Origin: an uncultured Prevotella sp.
GTDB lineage: Bacteria > Bacteroidota > Bacteroidia > Bacteroidales > Bacteroidaceae
Direction: 5' to 3'
Assembly (NCBI GenBank): GCA_900768785.1
Contig: CAAGEG010000147.1
Location: 1 to 23,845 of the forward strand
Length of the DNA stretch: 23,845 bases
This document shows positions 14,689-23,738 of the stretch, in pieces. Under the pieces are notes generated by a model. That model made no database searches and was not told the origin of the DNA. It saw only the letters and a list, made by a program, of their open reading frames with translations. The position numbers and the translations under genes are program-made. Numbering within the stretch: the first letter of the stretch is position 1; the number at the start of each line of letters is the position of its first letter.

Positions 14689-17251
14689 AAATTCGTTCTA
14701 TTTGTGATGTTTGAAGCCAACCTTCTCTACCGTCTTCAAGTTGTACTTGTTTCCACTCTTTCATCGTGTCGTCTTTAATCGTCACGCGAGTACCTTCATG
14801 AATTATTGTTGTTTGGTCGCTTGTAGCAACAGGCGTTTTTCTCAACGCAACTGATGAAGAAATGACAACCGCTCCGGTGCGATTGGTCAAGATAGTTCTT
14901 TGTTCATTAGCAAAAACTATACTCAATATAAACACCAGAATGAATAAGCAGCCACCGAAGAAACCTGTTTTGCGGAGCAAAAGACTACTTCCGAAAAGAT
15001 AACAAAGAGTTAATATCAAGGCTATAGATATGCTTATGACCGACAATCTTGCCCACCCGTCAACACTTGTTATGTTGGCTGCCGCCTTATACCATGTGAC
15101 AAAGAACATCTCAGGCTGAGGAGAAATTTTGTCAATAGTCTTTGAACGAGCCATTTGCAGGTTAAATCTTATGTCATCATCGCCCGGAGAGAGTAGCAAA
15201 GCACGCTCATAGTTAAGCACAGCTTGCGTGATATTGTCTGTTCGATAGTAGGCATTTGCAAGGTTGTAATATAGTTTCACACTTGCACCTTTCTTCAACA
15301 GTTCTTCATATTCTTTTATCGCCTGCTGATAATTGCCTTTTTTGTATTCGTTGTCAGCTGATTGTTTTGTTGCAGCCGTCGCACATAGCGGTAAAAGCAG
15401 AAGGATTAGCATCAGCAATCGTGCAGTTGAAGACTTCTTTCTATTGTTTTTGAGAGTGTTTTCTATCTCAACTATGGCTGTAATAGCCGCTTTAAACGTC
15501 TGACTCATATTACCTTCTATATCTCCGGGTGCATATCTGTTATACTCACATTCGTCTAATGCATTTATGAACATATCGGTTGTTTCTTCATCTACATTAC
15601 GTGAAGAGAGTTTCTCCGAAATATTCTCACGATTAAGTTGTTCTACAGGTATTCTCAACTTGTCGCCTACATATCCCCAAAGTGCTCTTAACACCTCGTC
15701 ATAGAACTTGTCACGTTGGTTAGAATCCATCAAACGAGAAGCTGCTTTAAGGCGTTTGCGAGCCATTCGGTTTGCCTTTTTAACTTTAAGGCTTGCAATA
15801 TCCGCATTTTGAATTGCTCTTTTGCGGAAGACAACAAGAAGAATGACAAAGCAAACAAACAACGACGTCAAAACAGTTATATAAGATGCCGAGCCAAAGA
15901 AAGTGTTGTCTATGTCTATAACCGAAGATTTGCCCTCTTTAATGGGTCTAATGTCTTTGTTGTCCAAAGATGAGGTTTCAGTAGAGCTGTTATTTCCACT
16001 TCCTTTTTCAACATCAAGGGTGAACGACTGCGTTTTTACCGTCTTATAACTATTGGATGCCGTGTCGTAATATGTCATTTCTACAGGTGGTATCTCATAT
16101 TTTCCTTGATTTCTCGGCACTACGAGGAAATCATAAATCATATTACCTTCCACTCCGTTGGATGTCAATCGTGTCTTGTCTGTTATCTTTGCATCATATT
16201 TATCAAAGTCTTTTGGCAGTTTCAGTTGCGGTTGTTTTATCAGTTTTAGATTGCCTACGCCGCTAACAACCACCCTAATGGTTACAGGGTCGTTGGCTTT
16301 TACTTCCTTTTTGTTTATTTGTGCGCTAATGTCAAACTTACCTACACCACCTGAAAAAGCTGCAGGACGAGTCGGCAACGGCTGAACATTAATAGTCAAA
16401 CCCGGTGCTTGTATCTTGCGTTTTACCTCTACATATCCCGAACCTCCGTTAAAAATAGCCTCAAAAGGGTCTATATTGCGGTTCTGTTGTACCACAGTAC
16501 CGGTAAAAGTAATGCTCGGAATATTAAGCTTTCCCGTTTTTTGAGGATACATAGCATATTGTTTCCATGTAACACATCTGTAAGGTTTGCCGTTAACACG
16601 CTCTATATGGAAAGACTTTTGTTGTGGAAGAGGAATCTCTTGTGTATAGAAGTCGGTCAAATCGGGCATGTTTCCTTCAAGGTAAGTAAGGTCAACGAGC
16701 GAGTAAACCTTATACGTAAGTATAATAACCTCTTGTTCGTGAATTGTCTTTTTATTAGCACTTACCTTTATAAACAAGTCGTTGCCGGTAATAGGTGTGC
16801 CTGCGCTTCTCATATGTGGCTCATTATCGTTATCGTCGCGCATGCGTGGAGCATTAGAACCTTGTTGAGCATGACCCGAAACCTTTATCTTTGCCGCTTT
16901 GGAATAAATCTTTTTACCACCCACAACAACATGAGCCGCAGGTATGGTATAGGAACCGCTCTTTGCTGCATACAATATATAAGTAAACGTTTTTGACGAG
17001 CTGCTGCTTGTATGTCCGTTAACCATGCTATAGCTTGACTGTGATGACACATACGGACCTGTTATCATTTCAAGTTCTTCGGGTATGTTTCCTATTACAA
17101 AATCATCAACATTCTGGGTGTTAATAGTATAAGAAAGTCTTACATTCTCCCCTGCCGAAACATTTGAAGGCACATTTACCGTCAAATGTTGTGCGGTTGA
17201 TGTTATGGCAACAAACAATATATTAAAAAGAAACAATATATATCTTCTCAT
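14687..17251 (-). CDS. BatD-BatE fusion protein
   Basis: An 854-residue envelope protein joining two proteins that are usually separate. Residues 1-20 are a signal peptide. About 21-440 is the BatD (oxygen tolerance) beta-rich periplasmic region, 455-477 a membrane segment, and about 505-605 a cytosolic helical domain shared with the BatD-like gene in this operon. A hydrophobic stretch at 611-630 (LLMLILLLLPLCATAA) looks like a complete signal peptide. The BatE part then follows: TPR repeats (about 632-700), two membrane segments (736-756, 764-782) and a C-terminal SH3-like domain (about 790-854). An ATG at 15410-15412 (Met614) could start a free 241-residue BatE. It is last in the bat operon, 27 bases after batC. 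Confidence 0.9.
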   Translation of the reverse strand: MRRYILFLFNILFVAITSTAQHLTVNVPSNVSAGENVRLSYTINTQNVDDFVIGNIPEELEMITGPYVSSQSSYSMVNGHTSSSSSKTFTYILYAAKSGSYTIPAAHVVVGGKKIYSKAAKIKVSGHAQQGSNAPRMRDDNDNEPHMRSAGTPITGNDLFIKVSANKKTIHEQEVIILTYKVYSLVDLTYLEGNMPDLTDFYTQEIPLPQQKSFHIERVNGKPYRCVTWKQYAMYPQKTGKLNIPSITFTGTVVQQNRNIDPFEAIFNGGSGYVEVKRKIQAPGLTINVQPLPTRPAAFSGGVGKFDISAQINKKEVKANDPVTIRVVVSGVGNLKLIKQPQLKLPKDFDKYDAKITDKTRLTSNGVEGNMIYDFLVVPRNQGKYEIPPVEMTYYDTASNSYKTVKTQSFTLDVEKGSGNNSSTETSSLDNKDIRPIKEGKSSVIDIDNTFFGSASYITVLTSLFVCFVILLVVFRKRAIQNADIASLKVKKANRMARKRLKAASRLMDSNQRDKFYDEVLRALWGYVGDKLRIPVEQLNRENISEKLSSRNVDEETTDMFINALDECEYNRYAPGDIEGNMSQTFKAAITAIVEIENTLKNNRKKSSTARLLMLILLLLPLCATAATKQSADNEYKKGNYQQAIKEYEELLKKGASVKLYYNLANAYYRTDNITQAVLNYERALLLSPGDDDIRFNLQMARSKTIDKISPQPEMFFVTWYKAAANITSVDGWARLSVISISIALILTLCYLFGSSLLLRKTGFFGGCLFILVFILSIVFANEQRTILTNRTGAVVISSSVALRKTPVATSDQTTIIHEGTRVTIKDDTMKEWKQVQLEDGREGWLQTSQIERI

Positions 17252-17278
17252 GACATTTGCACTTTTATAGACCTAAAC

Positions 17279-17950
17279 TTACCAATTCTTTTGTAAACGC
17301 TTTGAGTTAGCGGGCTTTCTCATAGCCTGTTTCATGCGTTGTTGAGTCATTCGTTCATTTTGAATGGCTGCGTTGAGCAACTGTTCTGCGTTATCTTTGC
17401 TCATCTGCTGTTGGTTTTCTTTGTTCTTTTGGTCGTTTTTGTCTTTGTTTTTATCTTTATTTTGGTTATTCTTATTGTCCTTATCTTTGTTGTTATTCTT
17501 ATTATCTTGTTTCTTGTCGTTGTTGTTTTTCCTCAATTTCTTGCATAACACGAGGTTGTATCTTGTTTCGTTGTCATTAGGATTGTTGCGCAAAGCTTGT
17601 TGATAAGCCTTGATTGCGTCATCATACATTTTATGATTTTGACATATCACCCCAATGTTGTGAAATGATTTGAATTGTCGTTGCTTGTTCTTTTCTAATT
17701 TTGCAGCATTTTGAAATTGCTCTACGGCTGCCGAATCTTTATTCTGCATCATTAGCGCGCAACCGAGATTATATATCGCTTGCGGGTTATCCGGATTGTC
17801 GGCTACCGCTTTACGATACATGGTCTCTGCTTTTGCAAATTCACGTTTATGATAGTTACGATTGCCGTCTCGTATATATTTTCTGTCGGTCTGTGCTTGT
17901 GCAACCAAGACACAACATAATAACGTTATTATAGATAATATTTTTTTCAC
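17279..17950 (-). CDS. batC: BatC, TPR aerotolerance protein
   Basis: A 223-residue periplasmic protein starting with GTG. A signal peptide (1-19, cleaved near VAQAQ) is followed by about three TPR units (about 26-130; for example AKAETMYRKAVADNPDNPQAIYNLG). Residues about 138-185 are low-complexity, almost only Lys, Asn, Asp, Gln and Glu. The tail (186-223) is basic, Gln/Met-rich and ends KRLQKNW. TPR repeats are protein-binding scaffolds; in the bat operon BatC is thought to act with the VWA proteins BatA and BatB. It lies 79 bases after batB, the longest gap after the DUF58 gene. Confidence 0.9.
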   Translation of the reverse strand: MKKILSIITLLCCVLVAQAQTDRKYIRDGNRNYHKREFAKAETMYRKAVADNPDNPQAIYNLGCALMMQNKDSAAVEQFQNAAKLEKNKQRQFKSFHNIGVICQNHKMYDDAIKAYQQALRNNPNDNETRYNLVLCKKLRKNNNDKKQDNKNNNKDKDNKNNQNKDKNKDKNDQKNKENQQQMSKDNAEQLLNAAIQNERMTQQRMKQAMRKPANSKRLQKNW

Positions 17951-18029
17951 TTCTATTCTATATAAATATCTTCTTTGGTCTGTATTAAGACACTTTTGTT
18001 TTGTTGAGTTTGTATTTTTAAAAGTATGT

Positions 18030-19058
18030 TTACTTTTTTCTCGGCTTAAAAAGTTTCAGATTTTTCAATAACGGATTGCGACTTTCCATTATGAGAGCTT
18101 CGGCTATGAGTAGTAATAATACTAACAAAGCCACAGCTTGAAACTGTTCGGCATACTCTTTATAAACAACGGTTGCGAGATCTCCTTTCTGTAATCTTGC
18201 AAGTTCGTGGTCAAGTTTTTTTTGCGCATTATTGCTATTATCTACATGTATATATGCCCCTCCTCCTGCTGCAGCTATTTGTTTACACATTTCTTCGTTG
18301 AGACCTGAAAGAACTTCTTGTCCGGTATTATCTTTCATATATCCGCCTTTGCCATCGGGAATTGGAGAACCCTTAGATGAGCCCACGCCGAGAACGAAGA
18401 CATACATGCCATTCTTCTTTGCTTCTTTTGCTGCTTCTATGGCTCCGCCTTCATGATCTTCACCATCGGTAATAATGACTATTGCCCTTCCGACGTCTTT
18501 CTGTTGTGTAAAACTCTTCATACTTACGGATATGGCACCGGCTATATCTGTTCCTTGAGTTGATATTAATGAAGGTGATATGTTTTGAAGGAACATTTTT
18601 GCAGACACATAGTCGCTTGTTATAGGTAGTTGAACGAAGGCATCGCCGGCAAAAACCACTAATCCAACTTTATCGTCATTAAATTGTTCGACCATATTTT
18701 CAAGCAACATCTTGCTTCTGTCAAGTCTTGAAGGCAACACATCTTCTGCCAACATAGAGTTACTTATATCCATAGCAACAATAACTTCTATTCCGCTACG
18801 CTCATCTTGGCTTATTTTGGTTCCCATCTGTGGTCTTGCGAGCATCACAATTGTTAATGCTAAAGCACTCATTAATATCCAGAACTTGACTGTTCTTCTG
18901 AATGACGACACGTCTGGCATTAGCTCTCTTACAAGAGAGGTGTCTCCAAACTTCTGAAGGCGCTTCTTTCGCTGTCTTAAGGTTGCAAGCCTTATCAGAA
19001 AAAACAGCGGAATGAGAACCAATAGATATAAATATGTACTATCTTCAAATCTGAACAT
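18030..19058 (-). CDS. batB: BatB, membrane-anchored VWA-domain protein
   Basis: A 342-residue protein with an N-terminal membrane segment (about 9-25), another at about 58-75, a von Willebrand A domain (about 88-290) and a C-terminal membrane segment (about 312-328). The metal-ion-dependent adhesion site is intact: DISNS (97-101), Thr170 and Asp198 in IITDGED. This layout is the BatA/BatB form: the VWA domain is held outside or inside the membrane by flanking helices and likely binds partner Bat proteins with Mg2+. It begins 12 bases after batA. Order and length match bat operons described in Bacteroides. Confidence 0.93.
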   Translation of the reverse strand: MFRFEDSTYLYLLVLIPLFFLIRLATLRQRKKRLQKFGDTSLVRELMPDVSSFRRTVKFWILMSALALTIVMLARPQMGTKISQDERSGIEVIVAMDISNSMLAEDVLPSRLDRSKMLLENMVEQFNDDKVGLVVFAGDAFVQLPITSDYVSAKMFLQNISPSLISTQGTDIAGAISVSMKSFTQQKDVGRAIVIITDGEDHEGGAIEAAKEAKKNGMYVFVLGVGSSKGSPIPDGKGGYMKDNTGQEVLSGLNEEMCKQIAAAGGGAYIHVDNSNNAQKKLDHELARLQKGDLATVVYKEYAEQFQAVALLVLLLLIAEALIMESRNPLLKNLKLFKPRKK

Positions 19059-19070
19059 GGCATTTAATAA

Positions 19071-20069
19071 TTATGGAATACGGCGGAAAACTATGAGTCT
19101 GAGAATTAATTCCAACAGTAATAAAATCAGCATAGCCACAGCAAAAGGCTGATAAGCATCATAATGTTTGGAAAATTTCTTTACGTTGAGTTTTGATTTC
19201 TCCAACTTATCTATGTCGCTATATATCTTTTTTAATTCTGCAGTATTGGTTGCTCTATAGAAATGTCCGTCTGCAATAGTTGCAATCTCGTTAAGAGTTT
19301 TCACATCTACGTCAGCTTTCATGTTTACATATTGTATTGTGCCGCCTACATTCATGGGATAAGGGGCAAGGGTCTTGCTTCCAACGGCAATAGTATATAC
19401 TCTTATGCCCATGCTTTTAGCTATGTTTGCGGCTGTAAGCGGAGATATATCGCCCATATTGTTACTACCATCGGTGAGCAAAATTATTACTTTGCTTTTT
19501 GTCTTGCTGTCTTTTAGACGGCTTACCGCACTTGCGAGTCCCATTCCGATGGCTGTTCCATCGTTGATAAGTCCTCTTGCTGCAATATCCGCCCTTACAT
19601 TATTTAACAGATTAATGAGCGAAGCATGGTCTGTTGTCATAGGACATTGTGTGAACGACTCTCCTGCAAAGATAGTAAGACCGATATTGTCATCGGGGCG
19701 ACCTGATATAAATTCGGTTGCTACGCTCTTGGCTGCTTCTATTCTGTTTGGCTTTAAGTCTTCAGCAAGCATACTTGTCGAGACGTCAACAGCAAGCATT
19801 ATGTCTATGCCTTCTACTTGTCTGTTACCCCAACTGCTCTTGGTTTGCGGGCGTGCAAGTATTATTACCAATAAAATAAATATAAGCATGCGCAAAACGG
19901 TTGGCAGACCTATTAATTTTGTCTTCCAACTTTGAGGTGCATATCTATAAACAAGAGTGTCGCTCATCAGCATCGTCGGTTCACTCTTCTTTCTATATAG
20001 CAAATACCAAACTATATAAGGTATAAGCAGCAACAGCAGCAGGAAATATTCTTTATTGACAAATTCCAT
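19071..20069 (-). CDS. batA: BatA, membrane-anchored VWA-domain protein
   Basis: A 332-residue paralogue of BatB with membrane segments at about 7-25, 57-72 and at the C-terminus (about 308-325), enclosing a VWA domain. The adhesion-site residues are DVSTS (95-99), Thr172 in NDGTAIG and Asp200 in LLTDGSN, all intact. BatA was named in Bacteroides fragilis, where the operon affects aerotolerance; the exact activity is unknown. It begins 17 bases after the BatD-like gene stop and is tightly linked to batB. Confidence 0.93.
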   Translation of the reverse strand: MEFVNKEYFLLLLLLIPYIVWYLLYRKKSEPTMLMSDTLVYRYAPQSWKTKLIGLPTVLRMLIFILLVIILARPQTKSSWGNRQVEGIDIMLAVDVSTSMLAEDLKPNRIEAAKSVATEFISGRPDDNIGLTIFAGESFTQCPMTTDHASLINLLNNVRADIAARGLINDGTAIGMGLASAVSRLKDSKTKSKVIILLTDGSNNMGDISPLTAANIAKSMGIRVYTIAVGSKTLAPYPMNVGGTIQYVNMKADVDVKTLNEIATIADGHFYRATNTAELKKIYSDIDKLEKSKLNVKKFSKHYDAYQPFAVAMLILLLLELILRLIVFRRIP

Positions 20070-20086
20070 AATTGAAAAACCATTTT

Positions 20087-21274
20087 CTAAACCAACAAGT
20101 AGGCTTCATAAACCACCCAAACCACAAGAGCCAAAATGGCAATCGTAATTAATAGCATGGCTATTTTAAGCGATTTTCGTGAGCGCATGCTCTTCTTATC
20201 GTTATCAGAGAGGGTTGGTTTTATTTCTTCTACTATTGTTTGTTCTTCACTTTTTGTTGTATTTATAAAGTCTATGGCATTAACCAAATTGGCGTCACTC
20301 TCGTTCACGAGAGCCGAATACTTGGCAAATTTCACCAAATCGGCTGTTGTAAACAGTTCTCTAAGCTCTTCAATCATGCTCTTGTCTTCCTCATTTTGCA
20401 GACGTAGCATAATCTCCGTGCTGGTCATTTCCATTGCGTTAAAGCCAAATCTTTCTCTTATATACTTTCTCAATACGTCTGTAAGACGGGTATAATATTC
20501 TTTTTGATTATCGTTAGCTATACTACTATTGTTCTTCAGTTGCTCTATTTCTTTTAAAGCTCTTTGATGTGGAGGTACACGTTTAACGAAAATAACCTTT
20601 TCTATAATAGGTTTATTCTGTTTGAGTCTTGTCCATAGATAATATAAAAGAACGGAGAGAACGGTTATAACCATGCTCAACCAAAACAGAGAGTTCCATT
20701 CGCTCCAATCAAAAGTGTTGTCTTGAACATCTTTTGGAGGGAAGAATTTCTCGGGGTGGAGTGTATCTACGGGTATTGACAACACCTTTAATGCAAGATT
20801 GGATGTTTTGTATTGCTTGCCGTTGACGGTGACTGTCATAGAAGGAATATAATACAAATTCTCATCAAACGATGTGAGTGTGTATATGCGTGATACGGCA
20901 ATCCGATTGTTATCTAAGGCCGTTGTGTCTCCTTTGGTGCAATCCAACACTTCTACACCTGATGTTATGTATTGTGATGGTTGGAAAACGGGGAATGATA
21001 TACGTGCCTTATCGGGTGCTTTAACAGTAAGAACAAGATTTGTTTGTTCGCCAACAAGCATTTGCAAAGAGTCAATTCTTGCTTCAACAGATACTTGACC
21101 ATAAGCTGATAATGTACTGATTAGCAATAGTATTACAATAGCCATACTAGAACAAGCATGGCGTTTGATTATTGCTGATGAAATCATTACTCTATTTAAA
21201 GAGAAGAAACATCTCATCAATACAAAAACATTAATTACCGTTTTAAATATCTTGTTCATCACTACATAATTCAT
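20087..21274 (-). CDS. BatD-like membrane protein of the bat operon
   Basis: A bat-operon protein of about 395 residues lying between the DUF58 gene and batA. After a signal-like segment ending LISTLSAYGQ, a beta-rich periplasmic domain (VSVEARIDSLQMLVGEQTNL) is followed by a membrane helix (LSMVITVLSVLLYYLW), a cytosolic helical domain (YYTRLTDVLRKYIRERFGF) and a C-terminal helix. The cytosolic domain resembles that of the BatD-BatE fusion. The start is uncertain. I use the ATG at 21272-21274 because an AGGAG site precedes it by 11 bases, but that leaves an unusually long N-terminus with a second hydrophobic stretch; ATGs at 21259, 21217, 21187 or 21145 are alternatives, the last giving the most compact signal peptide. 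Confidence 0.78.
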   Translation of the reverse strand: MNYVVMNKIFKTVINVFVLMRCFFSLNRVMISSAIIKRHACSSMAIVILLLISTLSAYGQVSVEARIDSLQMLVGEQTNLVLTVKAPDKARISFPVFQPSQYITSGVEVLDCTKGDTTALDNNRIAVSRIYTLTSFDENLYYIPSMTVTVNGKQYKTSNLALKVLSIPVDTLHPEKFFPPKDVQDNTFDWSEWNSLFWLSMVITVLSVLLYYLWTRLKQNKPIIEKVIFVKRVPPHQRALKEIEQLKNNSSIANDNQKEYYTRLTDVLRKYIRERFGFNAMEMTSTEIMLRLQNEEDKSMIEELRELFTTADLVKFAKYSALVNESDANLVNAIDFINTTKSEEQTIVEEIKPTLSDNDKKSMRSRKSLKIAMLLITIAILALVVWVVYEAYLLV

Positions 21275-21322
21275 TATATCTGTCGCTCCTATCTGAATAC
21301 ACAATATAAAGACCTTAAAAGC

Positions 21323-22192
21323 TCATCGTCTCATGGCAAAAAGTTGCATCAAAGCTTTAACATAATCTTGATTTGTGGCAATAGAAACGTTATCAACATT
21401 AGAGTTATTAAATATGTCGGACAACATTTTTTGACGATTTCTCCAATAATTGGCATGTGCCGTTCTAAGTTTTCTGTCGCTTGTATCTATGTACATCTCA
21501 TGCCCCGACTCGGCATCTTTAACTTTCATCAGTCCTACATCGGGCAAGTCAACATCTCTATGGTCATAGACCTGCAACGCCACTAAATCGTGTTTTCGAT
21601 TACATATTGTGAGTGATTTCTCAAATTCTTCCTGTGTATAAAAATCACTCATAAGAAATGCTGTGCATTTTCTCTTCATCACACCCGTAAGAAATTCGAC
21701 TGCCTGTTTTATATCTGTCTTACGACTTTGGGGCTTGAAATCAAGCAGTTCTCTAATTATGAAGAGTATATGTTTGCGTCCTTTCTTCGGTGGAATATAT
21801 TTTTCTATCTTGTCGGAAAAGAATATCACACCTATCTTGTCGTTGTTTTGTATTGCGCTGAATGCAAGCGTGGCTGCAACTTCGGTAACAATGTCTCTTT
21901 TAAATGACTTTTGAGTACCGAAATCCAACGAACCGCTAACATCAATAAGCAGCATTACGGTCAGTTCTCTTTCTTCTTCAAAGACCTTAACATAAGGTTT
22001 ATGGAAGCGGGCTGAGACATTCCAATCTATATCACGTATGTCATCTCCATATTGATATTCTCTTACTTCGCTGAAAGCCATTCCCCTACCCTTAAAAGCA
22101 GAGTGATACTGACCGGCAAAAATATTATTGCTCAGTCCACGAGCCTTTATTTCTATGGTTCTTACCTTCTTGAGTATTTCACCGCTATCCAT
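21323..22192 (-). CDS. DUF58 domain protein
   Basis: A 289-residue protein with the DUF58 signature GRGMAFSEVREYQYGDDIRD followed by IDWNVSARFHKPYVKVFEEE, then a VWA-like fold with DVSGS (84-88) and MSDFY (about 181-185). DUF58 proteins nearly always sit beside MoxR ATPases and VWA proteins, as here, and are thought to be MoxR clients or adaptors. No membrane helix is evident, so it is probably cytosolic. It follows moxR by 64 bases and precedes the BatD-like gene. Confidence 0.93.
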   Translation of the reverse strand: MDSGEILKKVRTIEIKARGLSNNIFAGQYHSAFKGRGMAFSEVREYQYGDDIRDIDWNVSARFHKPYVKVFEEERELTVMLLIDVSGSLDFGTQKSFKRDIVTEVAATLAFSAIQNNDKIGVIFFSDKIEKYIPPKKGRKHILFIIRELLDFKPQSRKTDIKQAVEFLTGVMKRKCTAFLMSDFYTQEEFEKSLTICNRKHDLVALQVYDHRDVDLPDVGLMKVKDAESGHEMYIDTSDRKLRTAHANYWRNRQKMLSDIFNNSNVDNVSIATNQDYVKALMQLFAMRR

Positions 22193-22256
22193 GTCTTTTA
22201 AATAAAGAAAGAATAATTATCTTCAAAAACAGCTTTCTTGTGTATATTACCTGTTA

Positions 22257-23252
22257 TCAAGGCACTTCCACCTTATTTAATATATTGCTTACAAGTTGCT
22301 CACTCGTAACGTTGGTGGCTTCAGCCTCATACGATAGTCCTATTCTGTGTCTAAGCACATCATGCGCTACTGCTCTCACATCTTCAGGTATCACGTAGCC
22401 TCTTCGCTTGATAAAGGCATAGGCTCTTGCAGCTTTTGCAAGACTGATACTTGCTCTCGGACTGCCACCGAAAGTAATAAGATTTTTCAATTCGGGCAAA
22501 CCGTATTTTTCAGGATACCTCGTAGCAAACACTATATCGGCTATATATTGCTCTATCTTCTCATCTATATAAACCTGTCTTACTACTTCTCTTGCATTTA
22601 TAATATCTTGTGCTCCAATAACAGGACTGACCTTAGGCAACGACTCTTGAAGGTTTTCTCTCATTATAAGCTTTTCTTCTTCCAACGTAGGATAGCCTAT
22701 AACTACTTTCAACATAAACCTATCTACCTGTGCTTCAGGCAGTGGATATGTGCCTTCTTGCTCAATAGGGTTTTGAGTAGCCATAACAAGGAAAGGCTCG
22801 GGCAACTTGAAAGTCTCGCTTCCTATTGTAACTTGATGTTCTTGCATAGCTTCAAGCAGAGCACTTTGAACCTTTGCCGGTGCTCGGTTTATTTCGTCTG
22901 CAAGAACGAAGTTAGCAAATACCGGACCTTTCTTCGCTTGAAACTTTTCATCTTTTTGAGAATAAATCATCGTACCTACGACATCAGCGGGCAACAAGTC
23001 GGGCGTAAACTGTATTCTGCTATACTCCGAATCAATAAGTTGCGATAATGTCTTTATGGCAAGTGTCTTTGCAAGTCCCGGAACACCTTCAAGCAAGATG
23101 TGTCCATCACTAAGCAAACCTATGAGCAAAGTGTCCACCAAATGTTTCTGCCCAATGATAACACGATTCATACCCATTGTAAGGTTAGAGACAAATGCAC
23201 TTTTCTGTTCTATCAGAACATTGAGTTCTCTTATGTCTATAGCTTCAGCCAT
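22257..23252 (-). CDS. MoxR-family AAA+ ATPase
   Basis: A 331-residue cytosolic AAA+ chaperone-like ATPase and first gene of the bat operon. Motifs are Walker A GVPGLAKT (56-63), Walker B LADE (117-120) followed by INRAPAKVQSALLEAM, sensor 1 ATQNP (158-162) and the MoxR-typical EGTYPLPEAQVDRF (166-179). The C-terminal lid domain carries GGSPRAS with the sensor 2 arginine. MoxR proteins help mature or insert metal into VWA-containing complexes; the VWA genes downstream are likely clients. A -7 promoter element lies 35 bases upstream. Confidence 0.95.
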   Translation of the reverse strand: MAEAIDIRELNVLIEQKSAFVSNLTMGMNRVIIGQKHLVDTLLIGLLSDGHILLEGVPGLAKTLAIKTLSQLIDSEYSRIQFTPDLLPADVVGTMIYSQKDEKFQAKKGPVFANFVLADEINRAPAKVQSALLEAMQEHQVTIGSETFKLPEPFLVMATQNPIEQEGTYPLPEAQVDRFMLKVVIGYPTLEEEKLIMRENLQESLPKVSPVIGAQDIINAREVVRQVYIDEKIEQYIADIVFATRYPEKYGLPELKNLITFGGSPRASISLAKAARAYAFIKRRGYVIPEDVRAVAHDVLRHRIGLSYEAEATNVTSEQLVSNILNKVEVP

Positions 23253-23287
23253 AATCTTTTATATTTTAGTTGTCAATTTTTTATGCG

Positions 23288-23295
23288 CAAAATTA
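23288..23295 (-). promoter_or_regulatory. Candidate -7 element of the bat operon
   Basis: TAATTTTG on the minus strand matches TAnnTTTG and lies 35 bases before the moxR ATG. The expected TTTG at -33 is not present at 19-21 bases upstream, so this may be a weak or activator-dependent promoter. Confidence 0.5.
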
Positions 23296-23344
23296 CAACT
23301 TTATGTATTTATGGGCGAATAATTGTATCTAAATAATATTAAAT

Positions 23345-23362
23345 AACGAAAACGAAAACGAA
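23345..23362. repeat. Tandem hexamer AACGAA, three copies
   Basis: Three exact copies of AACGAA followed by a partial fourth (AACCGA). It lies just upstream of the bat promoter and directly before an 8-bp inverted repeat, CTTTACGA/TCGTAAAG (23371-23378, 23384-23391). No function can be assigned. Confidence 0.7.
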
Positions 23363-23449
23363 AACCGATGCTTTACGACATTATCGTAAAGTACACGCTC
23401 ATAAAATACATGTAAGGCTGTTGCCCCTATAGAGTCAAAGCGCAACAAA

Positions 23450-23650
23450 ATGCTTATCAAAGGAAAAATCCCTAACCTTACCATGTGCGAGAGTGACGGC
23501 TTCGTAAGGTTGAACTTCAAGAAGATATGCCTTGACAAAAACTATGACCTCAACGTATACGCCAATGGTGTGTTTGACAAGATATGCCGAGCGCTCAAAG
23601 GAATTGCCAATGACAAGACATATCTCTACAACCGAATATTGTTTGAATAG
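23450..23650 (+). CDS. Short unrecognised reading frame, possibly a gene remnant
   Basis: A 66-codon frame (start MLIKGKIPNLTMCESDGFVR, end YLYNRILFE). The frame is open another 15 codons upstream of the ATG, and its base composition is less AT-rich than the flanking intergenic DNA, which suggests present or past coding. I see no ribosome site, signal or membrane segment and recognise no family. It could be a decayed 3' fragment of a larger gene. Confidence 0.25.
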   Translation: MLIKGKIPNLTMCESDGFVRLNFKKICLDKNYDLNVYANGVFDKICRALKGIANDKTYLYNRILFE

Positions 23651-23738
23651 CCTTGTAGAGGGAAGTGGATTGAACCTTAGCCAACGAGAGTGTTAACAAA
23701 ACAAAAAAAACAGAAAAACAGAAAAACAGTTAAATAAT

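Noticed and set aside
16409..16996. 195-codon frame opposite the BatD-BatE gene
   Set aside because: Lies wholly antisense to a well-supported coding region; the translation has no recognisable domain and is a shadow of the real gene.
19375..19935. 186-codon frame opposite batA
   Set aside because: Antisense to the VWA domain of BatA; no family match by eye.
22347..23048. 233-codon frame opposite moxR
   Set aside because: Antisense to the highly conserved MoxR gene, cysteine- and serine-rich composition typical of shadow frames, no ribosome site.
23329..23538. 69-codon leftward frame before moxR
   Set aside because: Translates the AACGAA hexamers into a FSFSFS run and overlaps the bat promoter; no start site or domain support.
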